From Mucilaginibacter xinganensis (GTDB lineage Bacteria; Bacteroidota; Bacteroidia; Sphingobacteriales; Sphingobacteriaceae), in NCBI RefSeq assembly GCF_002257585.1, contig NZ_CP022743.1, positions 496,001-560,000 of the forward strand: a stretch of DNA of 64,000 nucleotides, in the 5' to 3' direction. Below are positions 25,959 to 35,165 of this stretch, piece by piece. Within the stretch, counting starts at the first letter, position 1; every line of letters begins with the position of its first letter. The position numbers and the translations under genes are program-made. Below the pieces are notes generated by a model. It worked only from the letters and a program-made list of their open reading frames with translations. It made no database searches and had not been told where the DNA came from.

Positions 25959-28160
25959 CTATTGCTTCTCAACAACCAGATTCAGCATTCCGTAATCGTC
26001 ATACTGCGCCTGTTCAATCCTGATGGTGTGCCTGCCATTTAATTTAATAAAGGCATCTTTATGGTTGTCTTCATCATTTTTTAATTTGGCTGGGTCCCAA
26101 TTTTCAATAATCAGTTTATCATCAACATAAAGCTTTACTATTTCCGAGGCACTTATTCCTATCCGGTAAACACCATCCGGAACATCAACCTCGCTGGTTG
26201 AAACAGTGGCTACTCTTTTCCTGGCAATGTTTTTGCCAAACCCCTTCCCGAAGACGTTGCCGATCTCCCTACCCTCAGTAGTCTTAACCGGTGTGCCGCT
26301 GATCAGGCTTTTAAATTGTTCAGGGTGTTTTACAGGATCGTTCTTCTCATCAAAAATAAACCATTTCATTTGCCATTTATAGGGGATATCAAGTTCCCGG
26401 TAATGAAAAAAGTAGGGGCTGCCGGCTTTATTTTTTACGCCAAAAGGCGAGGCAATAGCTTCTCCTTTATATTCCATTTCAATATCAATATCGTCCAGGG
26501 CTGAATTATTTTTTTGTACAATAAGCTGTGCCGGAAATATTCCTGACGAAACAGACGGGCCTGAAGCTCCTTTGATATTAACTATCTTCCATTTTCCGTT
26601 TGGCCCCATCAGGTCAAAATACATTTTGCCGGCGCTATCCGTTTTTGTTAACCACAGCATGGGGTACTTAAAATTGTATGGCCCCCATTGATCCATCATA
26701 ATATATTTTCTGCCTTTAGGATGACCCGCAGGCAGCATTGCATTTTGTCCGCCTGCTATACCATTTACCCGCGGAAAATAGCCGCTGTCAATCACCGGCT
26801 TTATTCCGTCGCCAACATTATTAAACACAAGTTCTTTTACCGTGGTATCCAGCTTTTGCTGCATAACGCTGCCGGTTATTTTGTTGTTAGCTATGTTTAC
26901 TTGGCTGGTGTTATTGATATTGAAAACATTTTTAACATTGCTAAAAGCGTTATTGCTGATATCGTAATTCATACTCCGGGTATCCTTTTTTTGAACATAG
27001 CTATAGCTCTTGGCCATTTTTGGGTTCGACCATAACTCAATCCCTACTTTATCGCCGTTAAAGGAATTTTGGGCGATAATATTGTCACGCCCATGCTCAA
27101 TAGCAATGGTTGACATGTTGCCGCCAAAATCATTATTGGTAATAACAGTATTGTAACTGAAGCCTCCCCATATCCCATGCCAGCAATCGTGAACAATATT
27201 ATGGATGATTTTATTTCGACTAAAAGTAAGCTCAATGCCATTGGTTGGCGCGTATGAAAAATTATTTGAAAAAAGCAGGTTGTCATTGCAGCCGCCTTCG
27301 CCTGTATCCATACTGGTTTGGCCGGCCCACAAAAAGAAACCATCGCCCGAGTGCGTTACGGAGTTGTATGCAAAGATATTGTCGTTACATTGCTCAAACA
27401 CCAAAATGCCCGCCGAGTCCTGTCCGCGATAGTAAACGCCATCGCTGTAGCCCCGCACGTTCCAATCGAGCTTGTTGTACATTACATTGTTCCGGCTGCT
27501 GCGGTACATGCCTATCCCCAGTCCCGAATTAAAGGAGAAATTGTTGTTGTAAATCCTGGCGTCGTTGCAGCTGGTAACCATTAGCCCACACTGGCCTTCC
27601 GTAATGATATTGCCATGGATGTCTGCATTGTTGCAATTACGCAAATAAATACCCGCACCATAACGCAGCCATTCATCGTGTTCGTTGTGGTGGTAACTCT
27701 GCCAGTCGGCAAGGTCCTCCCGGTCCCGCGTGCTGTTAAGATGCTGTTTGTAGTTGTAGCTAAAGTCGCTGTTTATTATATGGAGTGCATTTATACCCAG
27801 GGCCATCAAACCCACTTTGAAGCCCTTGATTGTAAGATTATTTATGGTGATGTTTTTGCCGCTTTTTATAATAATGCCTGTGCCTTTAAATTTGTCAGGA
27901 TTTTCATAGTCAGCGCTCCCTTCTATAACAGCACCGTTAAAATTGACGGTGATGTTATCACCCTCAATAATAACGGGAGCCACCGATAACGAGTCGGCGC
28001 CTTCAAAATGATAGGTTTTATTTTTTATGGTTACCGATTGTCGGATCACCATACCCTTAACCAGGGAAACCGTCTTAGTTTGTGCAAATGAAAGCCGGGC
28101 TGCCGAAACACAGCACAATAAAAAAAGAAGAGGAAGGGAGTTTTTTAAATACTTCATCAC
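25959..28160 (-). CDS. Secreted right-handed parallel beta-helix protein (NosD-like)
   Basis: A 733-residue protein with a signal peptide (SLPLLFLLCCVSAARLSFAQ). Residues about 70-420 are a run of PbH1-type repeats with Asn ladders: GIIIKSGKNITINNLTIKGF, NCNNADIHGNIITEGQCGL, CNDARIYNNNFSFNS, RNNVMYNKLDW, CNDNIFAYNSVTHSGDGFF. This fold is shared by pectate lyases, alginate epimerases and NosD. The C-terminal third is a beta-sandwich ending in a PA14-like segment (GVYRIGISASEIVKLYVDDK). It probably binds or cuts a polysaccharide; no catalytic residues can be named. Confidence 0.87.
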   Translation of the reverse strand: MMKYLKNSLPLLFLLCCVSAARLSFAQTKTVSLVKGMVIRQSVTIKNKTYHFEGADSLSVAPVIIEGDNITVNFNGAVIEGSADYENPDKFKGTGIIIKSGKNITINNLTIKGFKVGLMALGINALHIINSDFSYNYKQHLNSTRDREDLADWQSYHHNEHDEWLRYGAGIYLRNCNNADIHGNIITEGQCGLMVTSCNDARIYNNNFSFNSGLGIGMYRSSRNNVMYNKLDWNVRGYSDGVYYRGQDSAGILVFEQCNDNIFAYNSVTHSGDGFFLWAGQTSMDTGEGGCNDNLLFSNNFSYAPTNGIELTFSRNKIIHNIVHDCWHGIWGGFSYNTVITNNDFGGNMSTIAIEHGRDNIIAQNSFNGDKVGIELWSNPKMAKSYSYVQKKDTRSMNYDISNNAFSNVKNVFNINNTSQVNIANNKITGSVMQQKLDTTVKELVFNNVGDGIKPVIDSGYFPRVNGIAGGQNAMLPAGHPKGRKYIMMDQWGPYNFKYPMLWLTKTDSAGKMYFDLMGPNGKWKIVNIKGASGPSVSSGIFPAQLIVQKNNSALDDIDIEMEYKGEAIASPFGVKNKAGSPYFFHYRELDIPYKWQMKWFIFDEKNDPVKHPEQFKSLISGTPVKTTEGREIGNVFGKGFGKNIARKRVATVSTSEVDVPDGVYRIGISASEIVKLYVDDKLIIENWDPAKLKNDEDNHKDAFIKLNGRHTIRIEQAQYDDYGMLNLVVEKQ

Positions 28161-28271
28161 GGAATAATATCCCGCAAATTAAATCAATCCAGCCAATTAT
28201 ACCATAGCATGATACAACATCCTTTTTTCGGTTTACAGTGATTATGAAGTACGCGCAAATTTGAAAAGCGT

Positions 28272-29069
28272 TTACTTATTAATCACCAACCCGTTCTCTG
28301 GTACCCACTTATCGTACTCTATAGCCTCGGCCACACCCCGTGCATAAGCCCGGCCGCGGAGTTTTTCAACCACATGTAATGCGCCGTCTATTCCTGCTGA
28401 GATGCCGGCGGTTGTAATTACACTGCCATTATCAACAAAACGGGTGTTAGCCAAAACTTTGGTTTTTGGATAAGCCTTCTGCAGGTTCTCAATTTGTAAA
28501 TGGTACGTGGTGGCAGTTAAATTATCCAATAAACCCGCTTTGCCGAGTATAAAAGCGCCTGTGCAAACGGAAAAGTACGATTGAACTTTTTGTTTTTTTA
28601 TCCACGCTATCACCGTACTGTCAATAACTCCGGGGCCGGTATCGCCGCCAAAAACGGCAAGGATATCTGCGGGAGGCGCATCATCAACTGTATAATCGGG
28701 CGTTACAAATAGTATAGTTTGTGCGCGAAGCGGTTTATAGTTTTTTGAAACGGTGAAAACATTAAACCCAGCGGCAATAAAAACTTCCATAGGCCCGGCA
28801 AAATCCAAAACCTCCACACCATCCTGCAGGTAAAAGCAAATGGTAACCGGTTTTAGCGCCAGTTGTTTTTTAAAATCACTCAGTTTGGTTTTTACCAATA
28901 CCATACCGCAATGCGGGCACTTACCGGGCTTATCAAACTGTAAGTTATCACAGCTGCCGTTACATGGGCCGCATACATAAATGTCCGGGTCGGTTTGTGC
29001 CGACGGCTGGGCAAGCGAAACTTTTATGCCGATTAAAGCAAGAAGTATAAGCAGGTAGATTTTTTTCAT
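28272..29069 (-). CDS. Secreted DJ-1/PfpI protein with N-terminal metal-binding domain
   Basis: A 265-residue protein with a signal peptide (IYLLILLALIGIKVSLAQ). Residues 28-60 form a heavy-metal-binding-type domain, DPDIYVCGPCNGSC to KPGKCPHCGM, with Cys at 33, 36, 40, 51 and 54. The DJ-1/PfpI (GATase1-like) domain follows, with the nucleophile Cys169 in YFSVCTGAFILGKAGLL. It resembles isonitrile hydratase-like and AraC-associated DJ-1 domains, but there is no helix-turn-helix. Export together with a Cys-rich metal site is unusual for this superfamily. Confidence 0.87.
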   Translation of the reverse strand: MKKIYLLILLALIGIKVSLAQPSAQTDPDIYVCGPCNGSCDNLQFDKPGKCPHCGMVLVKTKLSDFKKQLALKPVTICFYLQDGVEVLDFAGPMEVFIAAGFNVFTVSKNYKPLRAQTILFVTPDYTVDDAPPADILAVFGGDTGPGVIDSTVIAWIKKQKVQSYFSVCTGAFILGKAGLLDNLTATTYHLQIENLQKAYPKTKVLANTRFVDNGSVITTAGISAGIDGALHVVEKLRGRAYARGVAEAIEYDKWVPENGLVINK

Positions 29070-29243
29070 GAGCGATAAAGGTTGCTGAATAAGATATAAC
29101 TATCAGATTATAAATAGTTTCAGTTGTTACAAACATGCGGAGCAATTATCAATAAATAACCGGGAGCAGGCTGACCAGAAATGAAAACCTGAATAACTTT
29201 TACTGTTCGAAATGTTAGGAATAAGAGATGGGTAGCGCGGATA

Positions 29244-29285
29244 TAAAAATGGCGCTGAAGACTTTGAAAGTCGTCAACGCCATTT
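29244..29285 (-). terminator. Terminator of the aminotransferase gene
   Basis: On the minus strand AAATGGCG, TGA and GACTTT pair with AAAGTC, TCA and CGCCATTT in a long, nearly perfect stem followed by T residues, 21 bases past the stop codon at 29306. Confidence 0.85.
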
Positions 29286-29305
29286 ACTTTCAGCAAAGTG
29301 CTGTT

Positions 29306-30562
29306 TTATTTTAGTTTGGCTAATGCCTCTTTTATGCGCGGCAATAATTGCCGGATATCTTCCAGCGTGCTGGCGCCTACTGATGCCCTGAACCATGGCG
29401 TATTGTCATCGGTACCAAAAGCCGAGAATGGAACAAAAGCCACTTTTGCTTCTTTGATCAAATAAAAATTGATATCTGTTGATGATTTTAACACCGTGCC
29501 ATCAGGCGTAGTTTTGCCGGCATAATCAATTTTTATGGTGAGGTAAATGGCCCCCATCGGCTCAATGGCATCTACATTAAAGCCATCTGCCTTTAGCTGC
29601 TGAAAACCGGTATAAAGTGTATTTAAACTCTGTTGGATATTGCCTTTTAGCTCAGCAAGGTAGCTGTTAACATCATCATCGTGTTTTAAAAATTTTGCCA
29701 TAGCAACTTGCTCAGGCTTTGGTGACCATGCACCCATGTGGCCCACAATTGCCTTCATGTGGCTGATTACATTTGTTGGCCCAAAGCCCCAGCCTACACG
29801 CACGCCCGTGGCAGCAAAACATTTTGATGCACCGTCAACAAAAATGGTTACATCTTTTAACTCAGGGCGTAAGCTAACCGGGTTAAAGTGCTCGTGCTTT
29901 CCGAAGGTTAGCTGTGAATAAATCTGATCGTATAATAAATAAAGCGGTTTCTCACCAGCTTGGCGGGTTTTGTTTTCGGCAATCACCAGGTCACAGATCT
30001 CTTCCAGGTCTTTTTTGGTGAACATGGTGCCTGTAGGGTTAAGCGGCGAGCAAAGTGCCAGCAAAGTAGCGCCTTTTAAATGAGGGGCTATTTCGTTAGC
30101 GGTAGGCATGAAGTTATTGCCGGGCGATGTTGGAATAATAACAGCCTCGGCTTTAAGCAGATCGCAATAATGGTTGTTGTTCCATGACGGGGCCGGGAAA
30201 ACCACCTTATCGCCCGGATCAACCACAGCTAAAAAGATGGAGTAGATCAACGGCCTTGATCCACCCGATACCAGGATCTGGTTGGGGGCATAATCCAGGT
30301 TAAACCTGCTTTTTAAAAATGCCGAAACACTTTCACGCAGGTTAAGCATACCATCGGCAGGCGGATAATTAGTTTGATTGTCGGCATAAGCGTCAACAAT
30401 ACCTTGTTTTAACGGTGCCGGTATGGGGTAAATATTGGAGTCGAAATCACCGATGGTTAAATTGGCAATATTTTGTCCTTGCCGTTTAAGTTCGTTTATT
30501 TCGCCTGCTATTTTGATAATTTCTGACCCATGCAGATTTTGGGCTAATGAAGAAACACTCAT
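29306..30562 (-). CDS. Class I/II PLP-dependent aminotransferase
   Basis: A 418-residue fold-type I aminotransferase. Features are NYPPADGMLNLRESVSAFL, the cofactor phosphate-binding GGSRPLIYSIF, CSPLNPTGTMF (conserved Asn-Pro-Thr-Gly), YLLYDQIYSQLTFG (Asp and Tyr contacting PLP) and the Schiff-base Lys247 in FVDGASKCFAATGVRVGW. The Arg that binds the substrate carboxylate is expected in the ASVGASTLE region. It resembles aspartate or aromatic aminotransferases; the exact amino donor cannot be told. It is monocistronic, with its own terminator, and divergent from efp. Confidence 0.92.
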   Translation of the reverse strand: MSVSSLAQNLHGSEIIKIAGEINELKRQGQNIANLTIGDFDSNIYPIPAPLKQGIVDAYADNQTNYPPADGMLNLRESVSAFLKSRFNLDYAPNQILVSGGSRPLIYSIFLAVVDPGDKVVFPAPSWNNNHYCDLLKAEAVIIPTSPGNNFMPTANEIAPHLKGATLLALCSPLNPTGTMFTKKDLEEICDLVIAENKTRQAGEKPLYLLYDQIYSQLTFGKHEHFNPVSLRPELKDVTIFVDGASKCFAATGVRVGWGFGPTNVISHMKAIVGHMGAWSPKPEQVAMAKFLKHDDDVNSYLAELKGNIQQSLNTLYTGFQQLKADGFNVDAIEPMGAIYLTIKIDYAGKTTPDGTVLKSSTDINFYLIKEAKVAFVPFSAFGTDDNTPWFRASVGASTLEDIRQLLPRIKEALAKLK

Positions 30563-30745
30563 GTTAATGTGCGTATTAGGATGTGTAATTATTGCTGTGC
30601 AAATGTGCGGATTTTAATTCAAAATTTGAAAGATGCTATGATTCCATAACGGGCTTTAATGCATGGATCAGTTACTGCCTGCGGCCAACTGCCTGACGAC
30701 TACAGGCTGCAGCTTCACTCTCTTGTTTCTTTGCCTTTAACTCCC

Positions 30746-30753
30746 TAAGTTTG
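30746..30753 (+). promoter_or_regulatory. Putative -7 element (TAAGTTTG) of efp
   Basis: TAAGTTTG fits TAnnTTTG and ends 18 bases before the ATG at 30772. It overlaps a TTG at 30751 that would otherwise extend the frame, so the ATG is the better start. Confidence 0.55.
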
Positions 30754-30771
30754 CGCCTCAATTATATTGTT

Positions 30772-31335
30772 ATGTCAAAAGCATCCGAAATTAAAAATGG
30801 CAATATCATTCGTTTTAACGGTGAATTGTTGCAGGTAGAAGAATTTTTGCATCGTACGCCGGGTAACTTACGCGCTTTTTACCAGGCACGCATGCGTAAT
30901 GTTAAATCAGGAAAATTGGTTGAATACCGTTTCCGTACGGATGAGGATGTGACCATTGCCCGTGTAGAGACAAACGACTATCAATATTTATATGAAGACG
31001 GCGACTCGCTGGTAGTGATGGATAACACTACTTTCGATCAGCACAACGTGCCAAAAACACTATTTGGGTCGGCAGTTAAGTTTTTAAAAGAAGGAATGAA
31101 CGTGATTGTTGCTTTCGAAAGCGAAGAGCCTATAATGGGTTCGATCCCGGGATCAGCTGAATTGGAGATCACTTATACAGAGCCTGCGGTTAAAGGTGAT
31201 ACCTCTACCGGCGCCATGAAAAATGCTACTGTTGAAACCGGTGCCGAAATTAAAGTGCCCTTGTTTATCAATATTGGCGATAAGGTAAAAGTGGATACTA
31301 CCACCGGATCATACGTTGAGCGGGTGAAGGCTTAA
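30772..31335 (+). CDS. efp: Translation elongation factor P
   Basis: A 187-residue EF-P, which binds beside the ribosomal P site and helps form peptide bonds at proline runs. The KOW-like domain I starts MSKASEIKNGNIIRFNGELL, the OB domains II and III follow (TLFGSAVKFLKEGM, PGSAELEITYTEPAVKGDT, KVPLFINIGDKVKVDTTTG). The tip loop reads HRTPGNLRAF: Asn32 stands where E. coli EF-P has the modified Lys34 (KPGKGQAF), so neither lysylation nor rhamnosylation is expected there. The start is the ATG at 30772, because the upstream TTG lies in the promoter. Confidence 0.96.
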   Translation: MSKASEIKNGNIIRFNGELLQVEEFLHRTPGNLRAFYQARMRNVKSGKLVEYRFRTDEDVTIARVETNDYQYLYEDGDSLVVMDNTTFDQHNVPKTLFGSAVKFLKEGMNVIVAFESEEPIMGSIPGSAELEITYTEPAVKGDTSTGAMKNATVETGAEIKVPLFINIGDKVKVDTTTGSYVERVKA

Positions 31336-31368
31336 GGGCCCTGCTTCTACAGTAATTCTAAATAGTTT

Positions 31369-31393
31369 AAAGGCCTCCGGTTCGGGGGCTTTT
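31369..31393 (+). terminator. Terminator after efp
   Basis: AAAGGCCTCCG and CGGGGGCTTTT pair over 11 positions, two of them wobbles, around a 3-base loop. T-rich sequence (CATTTTTT) follows. It lies 33 bases past the efp stop. Confidence 0.75.
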
Positions 31394-31399
31394 CATTTT

Positions 31400-31828
31400 T
31401 TAGCGTTTGGCATGCCAGCCCGCAAAAGGCTTAACCGTTGCGCAAGCCGGGCTTCCGTCTTTGCCGGTGCCAGGCACAAATGTTTCCAGTCCTGCTATTG
31501 CCCCGTCAATCAGGTGCCAGGTAATTCCTGTTAGCGGCACTTTCAGTCTCCGGTTCCAGGCGGAGTCTTGTCCGGCAAATGCGCCAATGCCGATATAAAT
31601 GAATTTATTTAAAGGAACACCCTGAACAAAAGGGCCGCCAAATTCGGGAAGTTCATCTTTTTGCCGGTTGCCTTTAATTTCAATATCCAGCTCAAAATGC
31701 AGGTCATCCAGTGCTGAAACCTGTGCCTGGGTGATCGCGTATTTATGTCCGTGCCCCTTTTGCAATGCGTAATGCACGTTAACAGGCGGCTTTTGCAGGT
31801 GGATGTGCAGCTTGAGAGATTCGCTCAT
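31400..31828 (-). CDS. DUF5990 family protein
   Basis: A 142-residue soluble protein of the DUF5990 family. Diagnostic segments are KPPVNVHYALQKGHGHKY, FELDIEIKG, FGGPFVQGVPLNKFIYIGIG and DSAWNRRLKVPLTGITW. The function is unknown. I chose the ATG at 31828, which begins the conserved LKLHIHL strand; the frame also opens 13 codons upstream inside pnuC. The gap to the pnuC stop codon is a single base, so it is probably translated from the same mRNA. Confidence 0.85.
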   Translation of the reverse strand: MSESLKLHIHLQKPPVNVHYALQKGHGHKYAITQAQVSALDDLHFELDIEIKGNRQKDELPEFGGPFVQGVPLNKFIYIGIGAFAGQDSAWNRRLKVPLTGITWHLIDGAIAGLETFVPGTGKDGSPACATVKPFAGWHAKR

Positions 31829-31829
31829 T

Positions 31830-32456
31830 TTATGCTGTTTGTTTTTTATAGTCTTTTTTCCAGTCAATATAGCCCATTATGGCTATTACAACATAAGCAG
31901 CGTACATAATTGCTGTGAGGTCAAGGTGCTTAAACAAGTAGACGGCTACATAAATTATATCCACAAAAACCCATATTAACCAGTTCTCCAAAACCTTTCT
32001 CGCCATGTAAAACTGGGCCACCAAACTGCAGGCGGTACAAAAGCTATCCAGGTAAGGGAATGAGGCGGGCGTATAATGCAGTACGGGAGCCAGTTTAACC
32101 AGGGTATAACCAAGCGTCGGTGTGACCACGGCCACCAGGATAGACGCATATAAAATTTGCCTTGCAGTGATCAATACAACCGGCCTTTTAATTTCAACGG
32201 TATGTTTACGGCTCCAAAAATACCAGCCATAAATATTCATCGCCATAAAATAAAATTGCAGTCCCATATCTGCATACAGGTGGGCGCTAAAAAAAATAAA
32301 GATGTAGAGGCCTACACTTATTATAGCAAATGGCCAGTTCCATATGTTGTTACGCGCGGCAAGATAAACGCATAGCAAACCGGTAATTACACCCAATGTT
32401 TCCAGTAACGTTTGATGTTGCAGCCAATTCTGAATTGAATGTACGATACCGGTCAT
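31830..32456 (-). CDS. pnuC: PnuC-type nicotinamide riboside transporter
   Basis: A 208-residue inner membrane protein with six to seven helices. It has the PnuC family pattern: LETLGVITGLLCVYLAARNN, then IWNWPFAIISVGLYIFIFF, FYFMAMNIYGWYFW and a C-terminal VDIIYVAVYLF segment. It lets nicotinamide riboside in, trapped by phosphorylation; the NadR-like kinase at 13126-13692 is a likely partner. It lies 31 bases after the M13 gene and 1 base before DUF5990 on the same strand. Confidence 0.92.
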   Translation of the reverse strand: MTGIVHSIQNWLQHQTLLETLGVITGLLCVYLAARNNIWNWPFAIISVGLYIFIFFSAHLYADMGLQFYFMAMNIYGWYFWSRKHTVEIKRPVVLITARQILYASILVAVVTPTLGYTLVKLAPVLHYTPASFPYLDSFCTACSLVAQFYMARKVLENWLIWVFVDIIYVAVYLFKHLDLTAIMYAAYVVIAIMGYIDWKKDYKKQTA

Positions 32457-32487
32457 GCTTACAAATACTGTTATGCTTTACTGTTTG

Positions 32488-34542
32488 TTACCAGATCTTA
32501 ACGCGTTTATCCGGATCAAGCCACATCTTATCGCCCTTTTTAATATCGAAAGCCTCGTAAAACTCCGGAACGTCAGTAAACGGGCCGTTTACCCGCATAA
32601 AACCGGGGGCATGTTCATTGGTAAGGATCTGGCTCGATAATAATTCTTTTCTTTGCTGCCCAAGCCATCCTAATGAATAGCCCAGGAAAAACCGTTGAAT
32701 TGGCGTTAATCCATTTATCTCTTTTCCTTCTTTGTACTGATCTGTTTTCTTAAAGGCATCCAGCCCAATAACAATGCCACCTAAATCGGCAATATTTTCA
32801 CCCTGCGTTGCTTTGCCGTTTACATGCAGGCCATAAATGCTGTAACCGTTAAATTGATTAATAAGCATTTGGGCGCGCTGTGTAAATTTTACCGAATCCT
32901 GTGGCTGCCACCATTCTTTCAGGTTGCCTTCAGCATCAAACTGGCGTCCTTCATCGTCAAAGCCATGGGTCATTTCGTGCCCTATGGTTGATGCGGCTGC
33001 GTATCCGTAAACTACCGCATCATCAACATTATCGTCCTTTACTCCAGGGATCAAAAACTGAGCGGCTGGCAATACAATCTCGTTATTTGAAGGGTTATAA
33101 TACGCATTATACGTTTGCGGTGTAATACCCCATTCGGTGCGGTCAACAGGTTTGCCTAATTTATTGGCTTCGTACTTATGCCAAAAAGTATTGGCCCGCA
33201 TCACATTCAGCGCATAAGGCCCCCGGTCAATGGTCAACGTTGAGAAATTTTTCCAGTGGTCAGGGTATCCTACTTTGGGGTTTACTTTAGCTAATTTATC
33301 ATAAGCCTTTTGCTTGGTAGGTTCGCTCATCCAGTCCAGTTTTTCAATATGCTCTTTAAAGCTGGCGCGCATGGCTTCAACCAGGTTTACATAGCGCTCT
33401 TTTGTTTTTTCCGGAAAATACTCCTTCACAAAAATTTGTCCCAATACTTCACCCATAAGGCCGTTTTCTGTGTCTAATACACGTTTCCAGCGGGGAAGTT
33501 GCTCTTTATTGCCCGACAATACCGTCCCGTAAAATCTGAAGTTTTCGCTGTCAAAAGGTTTGCTCAGGTATGATGCGTACGAGATCACCAGGTTTTTACG
33601 CAGGTAGTTTTTCCAATCGACGATACTATAGGCACTCAATGCTTTATTTAAAGCGCGGTAATACTCCGGTTGACCAACTATAACAGTGTCAACATTTTTG
33701 TAGTCCATTTTTTCAAATGTTCCCTTCCAGTCAATAGCCGGGGCAAGTTTACTGAGGCCGGCTAAAGGCATTTTGTTGTAATTGCGGTAAGGGTCGCGCA
33801 GGTCCTCCAGTTTCCTTGAGCTGCTGGCGAGGAAAGTTTCGAGCGCATACGTTTTTTTGCTGGCAGCAATTGCCTCGCCTGAGTTCAGGCCCGAAAGTTT
33901 AAAGATGATCGGCAGGTGTTTTAGCTGGTAATCGGTCCGGATATCAACACTGTGCGCATCGGTATTAAAGTAATAATCGCGGCTGGGCAAACCAATACCG
34001 CCCTGGTAAAGCTGCAGCAAATTTTTATTGCTGTTTTTTGCATCCTGACCAATTCCGGCAGCTATGGGCGTTTCAACCCCTATGGTTTGCAGGTGCGCAA
34101 ACTCATCGGCCAGGCCTTTAATGTCTTTTACACGGTCAAGTTTATCCAGTTCGGGTTTGAGCGGGTCCAAGCCCTCTTTTTCAATATCAACGGTGTCCAG
34201 GCCGCTAAAATAAAAGTCGCCAATCTTCTGCGTATTGCTACCCTTGGGCGCATTAGCTGTTAACGCTTCAACATTGATCTTCTTTAACCGGTCTCTTAAT
34301 TCTTCTTCAACCACATCACCAATTCCCCATGAGGAATAGGCAGGCGGGATAGGGTTTTTTTTGAGCCAGCCATTGTTGGCGTACTTAAAAAAATCGTCTC
34401 CGGGCTTTATGGTTTGATCCAGGTCCCTGAATATCACATCATTATCAGCATAGTTTTTCGTCTTCCGGTTGCAGGACAATAGAAATAACATACCAATGGT
34501 GCCCGCCAAAACGGCACGCAACGCCAATTTTTTATTTATCAT
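32488..34542 (-). CDS. M13 family (neprilysin/PepO-like) zinc metallopeptidase, lipoprotein
   Basis: A 684-residue protein. The N-terminus (LRAVLAGTIGMLFLLSCNRK) is a lipoprotein signal with the acylated Cys near residue 24. The M13_N domain starts with KPGDDFFKYANNGWLKKNPI. The catalytic domain has HEMTH (522-526) in GHEMTHGFDDEGRQFD, third zinc ligand Glu582 in ENIADLGG, the NAYYNPSNNEIVLPAA segment before the site, and the family's CxxW-like end (MWLDPDKRVKIW) without Cys. It degrades peptides at the cell envelope. It may be transcribed with pnuC and DUF5990. Confidence 0.95.
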   Translation of the reverse strand: MINKKLALRAVLAGTIGMLFLLSCNRKTKNYADNDVIFRDLDQTIKPGDDFFKYANNGWLKKNPIPPAYSSWGIGDVVEEELRDRLKKINVEALTANAPKGSNTQKIGDFYFSGLDTVDIEKEGLDPLKPELDKLDRVKDIKGLADEFAHLQTIGVETPIAAGIGQDAKNSNKNLLQLYQGGIGLPSRDYYFNTDAHSVDIRTDYQLKHLPIIFKLSGLNSGEAIAASKKTYALETFLASSSRKLEDLRDPYRNYNKMPLAGLSKLAPAIDWKGTFEKMDYKNVDTVIVGQPEYYRALNKALSAYSIVDWKNYLRKNLVISYASYLSKPFDSENFRFYGTVLSGNKEQLPRWKRVLDTENGLMGEVLGQIFVKEYFPEKTKERYVNLVEAMRASFKEHIEKLDWMSEPTKQKAYDKLAKVNPKVGYPDHWKNFSTLTIDRGPYALNVMRANTFWHKYEANKLGKPVDRTEWGITPQTYNAYYNPSNNEIVLPAAQFLIPGVKDDNVDDAVVYGYAAASTIGHEMTHGFDDEGRQFDAEGNLKEWWQPQDSVKFTQRAQMLINQFNGYSIYGLHVNGKATQGENIADLGGIVIGLDAFKKTDQYKEGKEINGLTPIQRFFLGYSLGWLGQQRKELLSSQILTNEHAPGFMRVNGPFTDVPEFYEAFDIKKGDKMWLDPDKRVKIW

Positions 34543-35002
34543 TTTATTTAATGTAGCTAATATAATACAGCAATGTTCGAAATATGGGACATAGTATTCC
34601 CCTTTTCCTGACTTTTGTACAGTGTGTTTGCTATTTAGAACAAAGAAACGGCAAAAAAGTATGTTTTATTTGATCAAACTTAAAATTTAGTTAGCTAATT
34701 ATTGCAATAATTGTAACATTTATATTACAATGTTGGTTTAAATGCAATTTAATGGACAGCCGGTATTTTATGCTCTTTTTATACCCAAAAGGGGGGCAAA
34801 CCGACGGCGTTAGTTGTTAAATAAGTAAAAACCAACAGGTAACAACGCTGCTGTGTCAAATCGACACAAAAACCAAAATTAACTCCTTTTTAGCCTTTAA
34901 TCATGCACGGGCTTTAAAACCGGCAAAACTTGTGGCGCAACATTTGTGTCTGAATGAACAGCCCTGCATACCAGCTGTGAAAAAAAGATAAATCATCTAC
35001 CT

Positions 35003-35127
35003 ATGAAAAATCTTTGTTTTGAATTCTCAGGCGCCCAAGCTGAGCGTTTTTGTTCTTTGTTTTGGGTTTAATCAATAGTTTAAATTAATTAGGGGAAAGG
35101 GAGCTTCAAAAGAGCTCTCTTTTTTTG
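35003..35127 (+). ncRNA. Candidate small RNA or leader transcript with mini-ORF
   Basis: An ATG at 35003 opens a 22-residue frame (MKNLCFEFSGAQAERF and a short tail) that stops at 35071. It overlaps a small hairpin and is followed by a terminator. Either a small structured RNA or a leader peptide of the acyl-CoA dehydrogenase gene would fit. I do not match it to a known RNA family, and the upstream boundary is a guess. Confidence 0.35.
35096..35127 (+). terminator. Rho-independent terminator upstream of the acyl-CoA dehydrogenase gene
   Basis: AAAGGGAGCTT pairs with GAGCTCTCTTT (11 positions, two wobbles) around a CAAAA-type loop, followed by seven to eight T. It is located 59 bases before the next start codon. 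Confidence 0.8.
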
Positions 35128-35157
35128 TATATATTTTTTACTATGCATGCATAATAT

Positions 35158-35165
35158 TATTTTTG
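35158..35165 (+). promoter_or_regulatory. Putative -7 element (TATTTTTG) of the acyl-CoA dehydrogenase gene
   Basis: TATTTTTG fits TAnnTTTG, 20 bases before the ATG at 35186 and downstream of the terminator. Confidence 0.4.
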
